Positions 1-7,850 of a stretch of 19,261 nucleotides of DNA are shown piece by piece. A program made the translations under genes and the position numbers. This stretch comes from CAIOSQ01 sp044359885 (GTDB taxonomy: Bacteria; Pseudomonadota; Alphaproteobacteria; CACIAM-22H2): positions 1-19,261 of the forward strand of contig JBIKLI010000036.1 in the NCBI GenBank assembly GCA_044359885.1, in the 5' to 3' direction. The notes beneath the pieces are model-generated. The model was not told the DNA's origin. It did not search any database and saw only the letters and a program-made list of their open reading frames with translations. The first letter of the stretch is position 1, and every line of letters begins with the position of its first letter.

Positions 1-942
1 CAGGCCGATATGCGGCGACAGCACCAGCAGAAGGATCAGCGTGACCGCGGCCCAGGCGAGCGCGCTCTCGGCGGACGAAAGCTTGCGGCGCGCAAGGCCG
101 CCGCCCCCGCGCTGCGTCGTCGCGTAGTCGCGTCCGCGCATCGCGACCGCCGAGAGCCACATCGCGACGACCGAGGCGACGACCAGCACGACCGAGATCA
201 CGTAGCCCATCGGATCTGCGATCCCGATCGACGTCACGCGCAGATAGGCCTGCGGGGCCAGCATGTCCTTGACGTTGAGCAGCAGCGGGGTCGCGAGGTC
301 GTCGAAGACCTTGACGAAGACGAGCGATGCGCCGGCGAGATAGCCCGGCATGGCGAGCGGGAAGACGATCCGGCGGAACAGCCGGAAGCCCGTGCTGCCG
401 AGATTCTGCGCCGCCTCCTCCATCGCCCGGTCGATGTTGCGCAGCGCCGCCGACAGGTTGATCAGGATGAACGGGAAATAATGGAGGGACTGGACGAAGA
501 TGACGCCGTTCAGCCCCTCCATGAACGGGATCTTGAAGCCGAGATGCTCGTCGAGAAGCAGATTGACGCTGCCGTTGCGGCCGAACAGCAGCTGCATCGC
601 CACCGCGCCGACGAAGGGCGGCATGATCAGCGGCAGGAAGCCGAGGGTCTGGACCAGCGCGGCGCCGCGGAAGGCGAAGCGCGTGGTCACTACCGCAAGC
701 GGCAGCGCCAGCGCGGATGCCCAGACGACCGACATCGCCGAGACGTAGACCGAATTCCAGAACGAGCGGACGAAGAGCTCGGTCCGGAAGAAGTCGGCGA
801 AGTTGACGAGCGTGAAGGCGCCGGTGCCCTTCTCGGTGAAGGCGACGTACATGACCGTCCCGACGGGCAGGACGAGGAAGACGGCCAGGAACGCCGCGAT
901 CAGCGACGCGGCGGCGACCTGCCCGGCGGAGGCGGACCTCAC
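1..942 (-). CDS. FbpB-like ABC transporter permease (partial, 3' end outside window)
   Basis: Inner-membrane permease of a binding-protein-dependent importer of the Fe3+/thiamine/phosphonate class. The 314 visible residues begin with GTG, whose GTGA overlaps the stop of the binding-protein gene, so the two are translationally coupled. A first membrane segment lies at about residues 10-32, and further hydrophobic segments follow. The ATPase-docking EAA loop is at about 175-200, starting EEAAQNLG. After one complete transmembrane domain (to about 270) the frame continues through a short basic linker into another hydrophobic segment (about 292-310). This suggests the fused two-domain architecture of FbpB/ThiP, of which only the first half is here. 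The ATPase gene is not in view and may lie further left. The substrate is unknown; I would not call it iron, because of the binding protein next door. Confidence 0.85.
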   Translation of the reverse strand, partial: MRSASAGQVAAASLIAAFLAVFLVLPVGTVMYVAFTEKGTGAFTLVNFADFFRTELFVRSFWNSVYVSAMSVVWASALALPLAVVTTRFAFRGAALVQTLGFLPLIMPPFVGAVAMQLLFGRNGSVNLLLDEHLGFKIPFMEGLNGVIFVQSLHYFPFILINLSAALRNIDRAMEEAAQNLGSTGFRLFRRIVFPLAMPGYLAGASLVFVKVFDDLATPLLLNVKDMLAPQAYLRVTSIGIADPMGYVISVVLVVASVVAMWLSAVAMRGRDYATTQRGGGGLARRKLSSAESALAWAAVTLILLLVLSPHIGL

Positions 943-2267
943 CGTGCGAGCTTGAGCGCCTCGTCGGCCTTCTGCCGGGCCTGGGCATAGCGCTCGCGGC
1001 CGAACGCGGCCCATTGCTGTTCGAGTTCGGCCTGGCGCGCTCCCTTCTGGCTGCCGCCGCCGAAGGCGGCGCGGATCTCCGGCGACGCGGCCTGGGCGGC
1101 GGTCACCGGCATCGCGGCGATCAGGTCGCGGGCCTCGCTCGCCAGCCGGCGTGCGGCCGGATTGTCCCGGCGGGCCAGCGCCGCGTCGACCTCGTGCAGC
1201 GTCTTGGTCGCCGCCTTGAGGGCGTCGAGCTGGAACGAGATCAACTGGTCGAAGAGCGTGTCGACCGCCGCCGTCCGGCTCTCGGACAGGTCGGCGTCGA
1301 AGGGCAGCAGGCGACCCAGCCGCGGATCTGTGAACGGGTTCGGGTAGTCGGCAGGCGCCTTTGCATAGACCGACGGATTGACGGGCAGACGGCGGATGCT
1401 GGGCTCGAGCAGCACTTCCTGGCCGGCCGGCGACAGCAGGAACTCGACGAAGGCCTCGGCCGCGGGCCGGTTCGGCGCGCTGGCGACGATGGCGACGTTG
1501 GCGGGCACGATGGTGCTGACGCTGGGATAGACGAACTTGACCGGGAAACCGGCGGCCTGGGCGGAGAACGCGAAGAAGTCGATGACGATCCCGACGCCGA
1601 CCTGGCCCGAATTGACGGCCTCGGGCACGCCGAAGCTGCGCTCGGTGACCTGGCGGAAATTTCCGGCCATCTCCTTGATCGTGCGCCAGCCCTTGTCCCA
1701 GCCTTCGCCCTGCAGGATCGCTTCGATCGTCAGATGCGTCGTGCCCGAACGCGAAGGCGCCGCGATCGAGACATGGTCATGGAAGACGGCCTTGGCGAGG
1801 TCCTGCCACTCCTTGGGTTCGGGAAGGCGATTGGCGCGCGCGTAGCGCTCGTTCCACATGATGCCGTAGCCCGAGGCGGCGAAGCCGAAATAGAAACCGT
1901 CGCGGTCGTTGATCGGGTAGGCGCCGACCTTTTCAGGAATTCCGGTCGCCTTGGGCGTGTAGCGCTGCAGCAGGTTCTTGCCCTTCAGCACCTCGAACGC
2001 ATCCGGCGCGGAGGCCCAGAAGAGGTCGACCTGGTTGTTGGCCCGGGTCTCCTCCAGGAACTTCACGCCGGCATTCGTGTTGCGGTTCTGGACCTCCAGC
2101 GAGACGCCGGGAACGGCCCTCTCGAAGGCCCGCTTGATCGGGTCGGTGACGTCCTTGGCGAAGGACGTGACGACGGTCACCTTGCCGGTCTGCGCAAGGG
2201 CCGCCTCGCCGGCGGCGAGGAACGCGAGGGCGGACAAGGCAGCCGTCAGGGCGCGGCGCTGGATCAT
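939..2267 (-). CDS. ABC transporter substrate-binding protein, Fe3+/phosphonate-type fold, with C-terminal extension
   Basis: Periplasmic binding protein of 442 aa. It has a Sec signal peptide (MIQRRALTAALSALAFLAAG, likely cleaved after Ala-Leu-Ala near residue 25) and then the strand KVTVVTSFAKD typical of the FbpA/FutA/PhnS group. The usual family length is about 330-350 aa. Here the core ends near 340, and about 100 charged, Ala-rich, probably helical residues follow, somewhat as in PgtC-type proteins. At the place where iron-binding members carry a Tyr-Tyr dyad after the segment GVGIVID, this protein has Phe231-Phe232, which argues against ferric iron as ligand. The start is supported by GGGAG seven bases upstream. 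It lies 66 bp after the amidase gene and overlaps the permease by 4 bp. Ligand unknown. Confidence 0.88.
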   Translation of the reverse strand: MIQRRALTAALSALAFLAAGEAALAQTGKVTVVTSFAKDVTDPIKRAFERAVPGVSLEVQNRNTNAGVKFLEETRANNQVDLFWASAPDAFEVLKGKNLLQRYTPKATGIPEKVGAYPINDRDGFYFGFAASGYGIMWNERYARANRLPEPKEWQDLAKAVFHDHVSIAAPSRSGTTHLTIEAILQGEGWDKGWRTIKEMAGNFRQVTERSFGVPEAVNSGQVGVGIVIDFFAFSAQAAGFPVKFVYPSVSTIVPANVAIVASAPNRPAAEAFVEFLLSPAGQEVLLEPSIRRLPVNPSVYAKAPADYPNPFTDPRLGRLLPFDADLSESRTAAVDTLFDQLISFQLDALKAATKTLHEVDAALARRDNPAARRLASEARDLIAAMPVTAAQAASPEIRAAFGGGSQKGARQAELEQQWAAFGRERYAQARQKADEALKLAR

Positions 2268-2300
2268 CTGGCGTCTCCCGGAGATTTTCCTTGGATCTGT

Positions 2301-2328
2301 AACATAGGTGTCATCGAGACGTTGTCGA
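2301..2328 (-). promoter_or_regulatory. Candidate internal promoter ahead of the binding-protein gene
   Basis: In the 66-bp gap between the amidase and binding-protein genes the minus strand reads TCGACA (2328-2323), 16 bases, then TATGTT (2306-2301). This is a moderate sigma70-like match that could let the transporter genes be transcribed without the amidase. It rests only on consensus similarity. Confidence 0.3.
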
Positions 2329-2333
2329 GCGCG

Positions 2334-3257
2334 TCAGGCGGATGTCAGGCCGGCATTGAGTTTCGGGACCTCGACCCGGACGCTGACATCGATGGGCGAG
2401 CGGCAGGCCTGGTTGACGCGCACGTCGCCGATGGCGCTGATCAGCATGAAGGCGTCGGGCGGCGACAGCGCGAGCCGCTCGCCGAGCAGCCCGATCATCC
2501 CGCGCACCGCGATCTCGGAAGCCTCCTCGTAGGTCGGCGCCGAGGCTGCCTGGATCAGAAGATCCGGGGTCTCCATCCACGGCCACTCTCGCGCCGCGCC
2601 CTTGACCACCTGCAGCCTCAGATGGACGCGCGCGCCGATTTCCACGCCGGTGCCGCAGACCTCGCCGTCCCCCATCGACGCGTGGACGTCGCCGACATAG
2701 AGATGCGCGCCCGGGACCCGCACCGGCAGATGCACCCGTGTCCCAGGCCTGATGCGGTTGTTGTCCATGTTGCCGCCATGGCGCCCGCAATAGGCGCTGC
2801 CGATCGGCGGTCCCGCGGTCGCGGTCGCCAGCACGCCGACCATGGGGCGCACGGGAAAGCGAAGCCGGCCGAAGGCGATCATGCCGTCCTGCACCTGCAC
2901 GATCTTCGCCTCCGGCTGGTTCACGAGGTTCCGGACCAGGCCGAAATCGGGCTTCACGATCAGGAAGCCGTAGTCGTCGAGCGCGATGTCGAGGATGTCG
3001 ATCGCCAGCGCGTCGCCGGGCTCGGCGCCGCGCACCCGGATCGGACCGGTCGCCGGGTTGGTCTTGGGGAAGGGATCGCGGAAATCGGGTGCCGAGAGCA
3101 TCACCTCCTCGGCCTTCCTCAGCCGCCCGGTCCGGGCGTCGTGCGTCTCGACCATCAGTTCGGCTGGCGCATCGACCTCCAGCAGCGGCGCGTCGGCCGC
3201 GTCGATCTTGTACGAGACGCTTTCGCGTCCGAGGTGTCGAAGCTGCGGGCGTGCCAT
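2334..3257 (-). CDS. Acetamidase/formamidase family protein
   Basis: Amide hydrolase of the FmdA/AmdA family, which releases ammonia and a carboxylate from short amides; cytoplasmic, 307 aa. Family hallmarks are visible: GRHGGNMD at about 158-165 and GDVHASMGDGE at about 189-199, followed by CGTGVEI. The chosen start (MARPQLRHLG) has GGAG six bases upstream. An ATG 12 bp further up (3269) has no good ribosome site and contributes that Shine-Dalgarno sequence itself. It is the first gene of a leftward operon with a binding protein and a permease, so the transported solute may be an amide or a precursor of one. It is divergent from the YtcJ-type amidohydrolase across 111 bp. The reading frame stays open far upstream through the antisense strand of that gene, which is a GC artefact and not a fusion. 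The exact substrate is not determined. Confidence 0.88.
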   Translation of the reverse strand: MARPQLRHLGRESVSYKIDAADAPLLEVDAPAELMVETHDARTGRLRKAEEVMLSAPDFRDPFPKTNPATGPIRVRGAEPGDALAIDILDIALDDYGFLIVKPDFGLVRNLVNQPEAKIVQVQDGMIAFGRLRFPVRPMVGVLATATAGPPIGSAYCGRHGGNMDNNRIRPGTRVHLPVRVPGAHLYVGDVHASMGDGEVCGTGVEIGARVHLRLQVVKGAAREWPWMETPDLLIQAASAPTYEEASEIAVRGMIGLLGERLALSPPDAFMLISAIGDVRVNQACRSPIDVSVRVEVPKLNAGLTSA

Positions 3258-3283
3258 CGCGTTCTCCATGCGGGACTGGTTCA

Positions 3284-3313
3284 ATTCTAGGGGGTCGGCC
3301 GGCCTGCGGTCGA
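3284..3313 (-). promoter_or_regulatory. Candidate sigma70 promoter of the amidase operon
   Basis: Minus-strand TCGACC (3313-3308), an 18-base spacer and TAGAAT (3289-3284), ending 27 bp before the amidase start codon. The -10 element is good and the -35 moderate. It sits in the divergent intergenic region and may be co-regulated with the rightward gene. Confidence 0.35.
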
Positions 3314-3368
3314 CAGCCGCGCCGTGCGATGCGAGACTCCCGCAAGCGGATGCGCAAGGAACCCGCCG

Positions 3369-5006
3369 ATGATCGCCATCTACGAAGCGCGCAAGATCCT
3401 GACGATGAATCCCGCGCGTCCGGTCGTGTCCCATGTCGCCGTGCGCGACGGGATCGTGCTGGGCGCAGGCACGCGCGAGGAACTGGCCGGCTGGGGGACG
3501 CATTCGCTCGACCGGCGCTTCGTGGACAAGGTGCTCATGCCCGGGCTGGTCGAGGGGCATAGCCATGCCTCCGAGGGAACGCTCTGGCGCCATGTCTATG
3601 TCGGTTTCTTCGACCGGCTCGATCCGGAAGGCCGGACATGGCCGGGTGTCACGTCGATCGACGGCTTGGTGGCCCGTCTCGCCGCGGCCGAGGCCGGGCT
3701 CGCGGATCCCGGGCAACCGCTCTCCGGCTGGGCTCTCGATCCGATCCATTTCGGCGACCGTCGCGTCGTCCGCCGGGATCTCGACCGGGTTTCGCCGACA
3801 AGGCCGATCGGCGTCATGCACGCCAGCGGCCACATCATGAACGTGAACAGCAAGGCGCTGGAGCTCGCCGGGATGCTGCGCCCGGGCATCGATCATCCCG
3901 GGGTGCCGCTCGGCGAGGACGGGCTTCCGACCGGCGAGATGAAGGGGCCCGACGCGATGACGCCGGTCGGGCGCCATGTCGGCTTCGAGCGCGATCTGCT
4001 GTCGGCGGACGAGGATGGGTTCCGCCGTTTCGCGCGGCTGTGCGTGCGCCGCGGCGTGACCACGGCCACCGACCTCGCCAATCCGCTGCCTGACGCCGCC
4101 ACCGGCATGATGCTGCGCGTGGCGGGCGAGGAGGGGTTCCCGGTCCGCATCGTGGCCCTGCGGCTCATGCGCGGCATCTCGCCGGCTGACGTGGTCGCGC
4201 ATGCGCTCCAGCTGCGCGCACGCAGCATCGAGCGGCTGCGGCTCGGCATGATCAAGGTGGTCGCGGACGGGTCGATCCAGGGCTTCTCGGCGCGGCTGCG
4301 CGCGCCTGGCTACTTCAACGGCGCGCCCAACGGGCTTTGGTATGTCGCGCCCGAGGAACTGCGCGAGGTCTACGCGCGCGCGCTGGCGGCCGGCGTCCAG
4401 ATCCATACCCATACGAACGGCGACCAGGCGACCGAACTGGCGCTCGATTCGCTGGAGCAGGCCCTGCGACGGCACACCTGGCCCGATCACCGCTTCACGC
4501 TGCAGCACTGCCAGCTGGCCGACGCGGCGCAGTTCCGGCGCATGAAGGCGCTGGGCATGTGCGTCAATCTGTTCCCGAACCATCATTTCTTCTGGGGCGA
4601 CCAGCATTACGCGACGACCGTTGGTCCGGAGCGCGCGGAACGCATGAACGCCTGCGCCACGGCGCTGGCGACCGGCGTTCCGCTCGCGATCCATTCCGAC
4701 GCGCCGGTCACGCCTCTGGGCCCCCTTTTCACCGCCTGGTGCGCCATCAACCGGCGCACGGCGAGCGGGCGGATCCTGGGGACCGCCGAGCGCATCGGTG
4801 TCGCCGATGCGCTGCGGACGATCACCCTGGGTGCCGCCTGGACGCTGCGGATGGATGGCGAGGTCGGTTCGATCGAATGCGGCAAGCGCGCCGATTTCGC
4901 CGTGCTCGAGGACGATCCCGAGACGATCGGCGCGGAGAACCTCAAGGACGTCCGGATCTGGGGCACCGTGCTCGGCGGGCGGGTGCAGGAGGCTGCCGCC
5001 CTTTGA
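3369..5006 (+). CDS. YtcJ-type metal-dependent amidohydrolase
   Basis: 545-aa member of the Amidohydro_3/YtcJ branch of the amidohydrolase superfamily, which hydrolyses amide or related bonds with a metal-activated water in a TIM barrel. Metal-site signatures in order: His64-Ser-His66 after LMPGLVEG; Lys296 in MIKVVADGS (the position of the possible carboxylated lysine); His346-Thr-His348 followed by NGD; His380 in LQHCQ; and Asp444 in HSDAP. The C-terminus returns to the small beta domain (GKRADFAVLEDDP). The start is set by AAGGA eight bases before ATG; an in-frame ATG at 3324 would add 15 unlike residues. It is the first gene of the rightward group, and its last codons overlap the CobW gene. 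YtcJ substrates vary widely, so none is assigned. Pairing with an amidase across the promoter region suggests nitrogenous substrates. Confidence 0.88.
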   Translation: MIAIYEARKILTMNPARPVVSHVAVRDGIVLGAGTREELAGWGTHSLDRRFVDKVLMPGLVEGHSHASEGTLWRHVYVGFFDRLDPEGRTWPGVTSIDGLVARLAAAEAGLADPGQPLSGWALDPIHFGDRRVVRRDLDRVSPTRPIGVMHASGHIMNVNSKALELAGMLRPGIDHPGVPLGEDGLPTGEMKGPDAMTPVGRHVGFERDLLSADEDGFRRFARLCVRRGVTTATDLANPLPDAATGMMLRVAGEEGFPVRIVALRLMRGISPADVVAHALQLRARSIERLRLGMIKVVADGSIQGFSARLRAPGYFNGAPNGLWYVAPEELREVYARALAAGVQIHTHTNGDQATELALDSLEQALRRHTWPDHRFTLQHCQLADAAQFRRMKALGMCVNLFPNHHFFWGDQHYATTVGPERAERMNACATALATGVPLAIHSDAPVTPLGPLFTAWCAINRRTASGRILGTAERIGVADALRTITLGAAWTLRMDGEVGSIECGKRADFAVLEDDPETIGAENLKDVRIWGTVLGGRVQEAAAL

Positions 5007-5974
5007 GCGCGCTGCCCGTCACGATCGTCGGCGGTTATCTGGGGGCCGGCAAGACGACGCTGGTCAATGCGCTGCTGCGGCGCGCCGGCGGCCGTCGGCT
5101 GGCCGTCCTCGTCAATGACTTCGGCAAGCTGCCGATCGATGCCGACCTGATCGAGGGGCGCGCGGGCGACATGCTCTCGATCGCCGGTGGCTGCATCTGC
5201 TGCAGCTATGGCAGCGACCTGCTCGGTGCGTTGCTCGATCTGGCCGCGCGCTGCCCGGGGCCCGACCATGTGCTGATCGAGACCAGCGGGGTGGCGCTGC
5301 CGGGCGCCGTGGCCAGGTCGCTCGGGCTGGTCGCGGGGCTGGCGCTCGACGGAATCGTCGTGCTGGCGGACGCCGAAACCCTGCCGATGCGCGCGGCCGA
5401 CAGCTTTCTTGGCGACACGATCGCGCGCCAGATCGAGGCCGCCGACCTGCTGCTGCTCACCCGGCTCGACCTGCTGTCCGCGCCGCAGGCGGCCGCGCGC
5501 GGCGACTGGGCGCGGGCCCGCTGGCCGGGCTCGCGCATCGTCGAAGCGGTGCATGGCGACGTACCGCCGGACCTCGTCCTTGGCCTGAGCCGCGGCGACC
5601 GGCCGCTCGCGCCGGAGCCGGCACATCTCCTGCCCGGCTATGCGACGGTGACCCTGGCGCTGGACGGTCCGGTCGCCGATGTGCCGGCCTTCGCCCGGGC
5701 GCTGGCCACGGCCAGCCCGGCGCTGCTTCGCGCCAAGGGTTTCGTCACCGGGATCTCGGGCGCGCGTTTCGCGATGCAGGTGACCGGTCGACGCGCGCAG
5801 GCGTCGCCGGCCCCGCCCGGTACGGCGTCGCCCGATGTCCTCGTGTGCATCGGTCTTCCCGCGATGACGCGGGCGGCGCTGTTGGCGGCGCTGGGGCCGC
5901 TGGCGTCGCTGCGCGAGATCGCGCCGGCGGCGTCGCGTCGCTGGCCGGCGCTGCCGGAGCCCGGCGGGACATGA
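5003..5974 (+). CDS. CobW/G3E-family GTPase (putative metallochaperone)
   Basis: 323-aa P-loop GTPase of the COG0523 group, members of which deliver or handle Zn, Co or Ni. Visible motifs: Walker A GGYLGAGKTT (10-19), the metal-binding GCICC (63-67), the switch region ETSGVALP (93-100), and VLADAE near 120-125. The usual guanine-specifying NKxD is replaced by Thr-Arg-Leu-Asp (153-156, within LLLTRLDLL), and the C-terminal CobW_C domain is short and ends in a Pro-rich tail. The start is an unusual TTG whose TTGA overlaps the amidohydrolase stop. It is preceded by AGGAGG ten bases upstream, and no ATG is available before the P-loop. Tight coupling to a metal-dependent amidohydrolase suggests it loads that enzyme; this is inference. 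No His-rich metal-storage stretch is seen. Confidence 0.85.
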   Translation: MSALPVTIVGGYLGAGKTTLVNALLRRAGGRRLAVLVNDFGKLPIDADLIEGRAGDMLSIAGGCICCSYGSDLLGALLDLAARCPGPDHVLIETSGVALPGAVARSLGLVAGLALDGIVVLADAETLPMRAADSFLGDTIARQIEAADLLLLTRLDLLSAPQAAARGDWARARWPGSRIVEAVHGDVPPDLVLGLSRGDRPLAPEPAHLLPGYATVTLALDGPVADVPAFARALATASPALLRAKGFVTGISGARFAMQVTGRRAQASPAPPGTASPDVLVCIGLPAMTRAALLAALGPLASLREIAPAASRRWPALPEPGGT

Positions 5975-6029
5975 TGAAGGTCCGGGTCCGGGGTATGATC
6001 GTCGCCGGAGCGACGCGGGAGGTTTTTCG

Positions 6030-6800
6030 ATGACGCCGATCACCTACGACCTCCGCGGCCGGTCCGCGCTCGTCACCGGCGGTGCCTCGGGCATCGGCCT
6101 GGCGCTGGTCGTCGAACTGGCGCGCGGCGGAGCCACGGTCGCGTTGAACCATCTGGCCGGGGATCCGCGCGGACCCGAGCAGGTCGCGTCGCTGCGCGGC
6201 GAGGGCTTCGACGTCATCGGCGCCCCCGGCGATGTCGGCGACCCCGGCGATTGCGCGCGCATGGTGGCCACGGCCATCCGCGATCTCGGGCGGCTCGATT
6301 TCCTGGCCTGCAACGCCGGAACGCCCGCGACGCGCACGACCGTCCCGCCCGCGGAACTCGACCGGCTGACGGAGGACATGTGGAACACGTTGATCCAGGT
6401 CAATCTGCTGGGCGTCTTCCGTTGCGCGAAGGCGGCAGCGCCCGCCCTCAAGGCGGCGCGCGGCGCGATGGTCAGCACGGCCTCGATCGCCGGCATCGAC
6501 AGCCCGGGCTCGTCGATGGCCTATGGCGCGACCAAGGCCGGCGTCATCAGCCTGACCAGGAATCTGGCGCGGACCCTCGCGCCCGAGGCGCGCGCGAACG
6601 CCGTGGCACCGGGGGCCGTCGACAGTCCCTGGATGGTGGAGTGGACCGACGCGCAGCGCGCCAGTTCGATCGAGAAGGCCCTGCTCAAGCGTCGCTGCGC
6701 GCCGCGGGATCTCGCCGAGGTCATGCTGTTCCTGCTTGCCGGGGCCTCGATGGTGACTGGCCAGACCGTCGTGGTCGATGGCGGCCTGACGCTGGGATAG
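6030..6800 (+). CDS. Short-chain dehydrogenase/reductase (SDR)
   Basis: 256-aa classical SDR, an NAD(P)-dependent oxidoreductase of alcohols, sugars or ketones. The nucleotide-binding TGGASGIG is at 16-23, the structural NAG at 95-97, and the catalytic Ser152, Tyr165 and Lys169 are at standard spacing. The C-terminal VTGQTVVVDGG is typical of FabG-like and sugar or polyol dehydrogenases. The start has GGGAGG seven bases upstream. It lies 55 bp after the CobW gene on the same strand and is followed by a COG3618 hydrolase. An SDR beside this lactonase family fits a sugar dehydrogenase-lactonase step, as in L-fucose oxidation. Substrate and cofactor preference are not certain from sequence. Confidence 0.9.
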   Translation: MTPITYDLRGRSALVTGGASGIGLALVVELARGGATVALNHLAGDPRGPEQVASLRGEGFDVIGAPGDVGDPGDCARMVATAIRDLGRLDFLACNAGTPATRTTVPPAELDRLTEDMWNTLIQVNLLGVFRCAKAAAPALKAARGAMVSTASIAGIDSPGSSMAYGATKAGVISLTRNLARTLAPEARANAVAPGAVDSPWMVEWTDAQRASSIEKALLKRRCAPRDLAEVMLFLLAGASMVTGQTVVVDGGLTLG

Positions 6801-6943
6801 GCGTGGCGTCCGCATGCCGCCGGGGCTGTCGCGCCGCCGCCGCGGATGCTAGCGTCCACTACGCTGGTTTCGGGCCCTGGCTCCACGGATCTCGGGGGCC
6901 AGACCGCCGCCGCTTCCCCTGACCTTGCGCGAGTAGCCACGAC

Positions 6944-7831
6944 ATGACCGCCCCAGCGCTGCCCATCGTCGATACGCATCAGCATCTCTGGGATCTCGAC
7001 CGTTTCTCGCTGCCCTGGACACGGTCGGTTCCGGCACTGAACCGCAGCTTCGTCACGCGCGACTATCTCTCGGCGATCGAGGGCGTGGGCGTCGTCAAGT
7101 CGGTCTACATGGAGGTCGATGTCGAGCCGTCCCAGCAGGTGGCGGAAGCCCGGCGTGTGTTCGAATTGTGCCGGATGCCCGGCAATCCGATGGTCGGTGC
7201 CGTGATCTCCGGCCGGCCCGGGGGCGAGGGGTTCCGCGACCATATCCTCCAGTTCAGGGACGACCCCTTCCTCAAGGGCGTGCGCCAGGTGCTGCACGGT
7301 GGCGGCACGCCGCAGGGCGTCTGCCTTCAGCCGCGTTTCGTCGAGAGCGTCAGGCTGCTCGGCGAACTCGGACTCCGCTTCGACCTCTGCCTGCGTCCCG
7401 GCGAGCTGCGCGATGGCGAAAGGCTGGCGACGCTGTGTCCGCAGACGCGTTTCGTCCTGGATCATTGCGGCAACCTGGACGTCAACGAGGGCGAGACGCC
7501 GCGCCGTCGCGCCTGGGAGGACGGGCTGAAGGCGCTGGCGCAGTTGCCCAACGTGGTCTGCAAGATATCCGGGATCATCGCCACGGCCCGGCCGGGCTGG
7601 ACCGTCGAGCAGGTGCATCGCAATTTCGTCTTCGCGATGGAAACCTTCGGCCCCGACCGGCGCATGTTTGCCGGCGACTGGCCGGTCTGCACACTCGGCG
7701 CTTCCTTCGCCCAGTGGGTGGGCGCCCTGAAGCAGATGGCCGCCGGCATGGGGATGTCGGTCGCCGACCAGCGCAAGCTGTTTCACGACAACGCGGTGCG
7801 CTTCTACGGTCTCGTCGACAAGCCGGCCTGA
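6944..7831 (+). CDS. COG3618 TIM-barrel amidohydrolase (lactonase-like)
   Basis: 295-aa member of the Amidohydro_2/COG3618 family, which includes L-fuconolactonase, 4-sulfomuconolactone hydrolase and 2-pyrone-4,6-dicarboxylate lactonase. The metal-site HQH (His12, His14) follows IVDT at the N-terminus. LDHCGN supplies His174, and the hallmark AGDWPV supplies the catalytic Asp245. Length is normal. The region between it and the SDR (143 bp) has no clear terminator, so co-transcription is likely. A weak TAGCGT at 6850 could be a separate -10 box. The ribosome site is weak. Its 3' end lies 19 bp from the convergent permease gene. It most likely hydrolyses a lactone produced by a dehydrogenase, but the exact lactone is not known. 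Confidence 0.87.
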   Translation: MTAPALPIVDTHQHLWDLDRFSLPWTRSVPALNRSFVTRDYLSAIEGVGVVKSVYMEVDVEPSQQVAEARRVFELCRMPGNPMVGAVISGRPGGEGFRDHILQFRDDPFLKGVRQVLHGGGTPQGVCLQPRFVESVRLLGELGLRFDLCLRPGELRDGERLATLCPQTRFVLDHCGNLDVNEGETPRRRAWEDGLKALAQLPNVVCKISGIIATARPGWTVEQVHRNFVFAMETFGPDRRMFAGDWPVCTLGASFAQWVGALKQMAAGMGMSVADQRKLFHDNAVRFYGLVDKPA

Positions 7832-7850
7832 ACCATCCCGTCGTCGCCGA

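Noticed and set aside
939..2267. Naming the left system a ferric iron transporter
   Set aside because: The fold class fits, but the iron-ligand tyrosine pair is replaced by Phe-Phe and the operon contains an amidase.
10..3290. Long plus-strand frames (326 and 758 residues) over the left transporter operon
   Set aside because: They are Arg/Gly/Asp-rich antisense shadows of the permease, binding-protein and amidase genes, with no recognisable domain.
2334..4694. A 786-residue minus-strand reading frame joining the acetamidase to the antisense strand of the YtcJ gene
   Set aside because: The upstream part has no family resemblance and lies opposite a clear amidohydrolase. A good ribosome site at 3257 fits the normal acetamidase start. 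The open frame is a product of high GC.
5994..5999. TATGAT as a promoter for the SDR gene
   Set aside because: No acceptable -35 box at 16-18 bases, and the preceding gene is only 55 bp away, so read-through is more likely.
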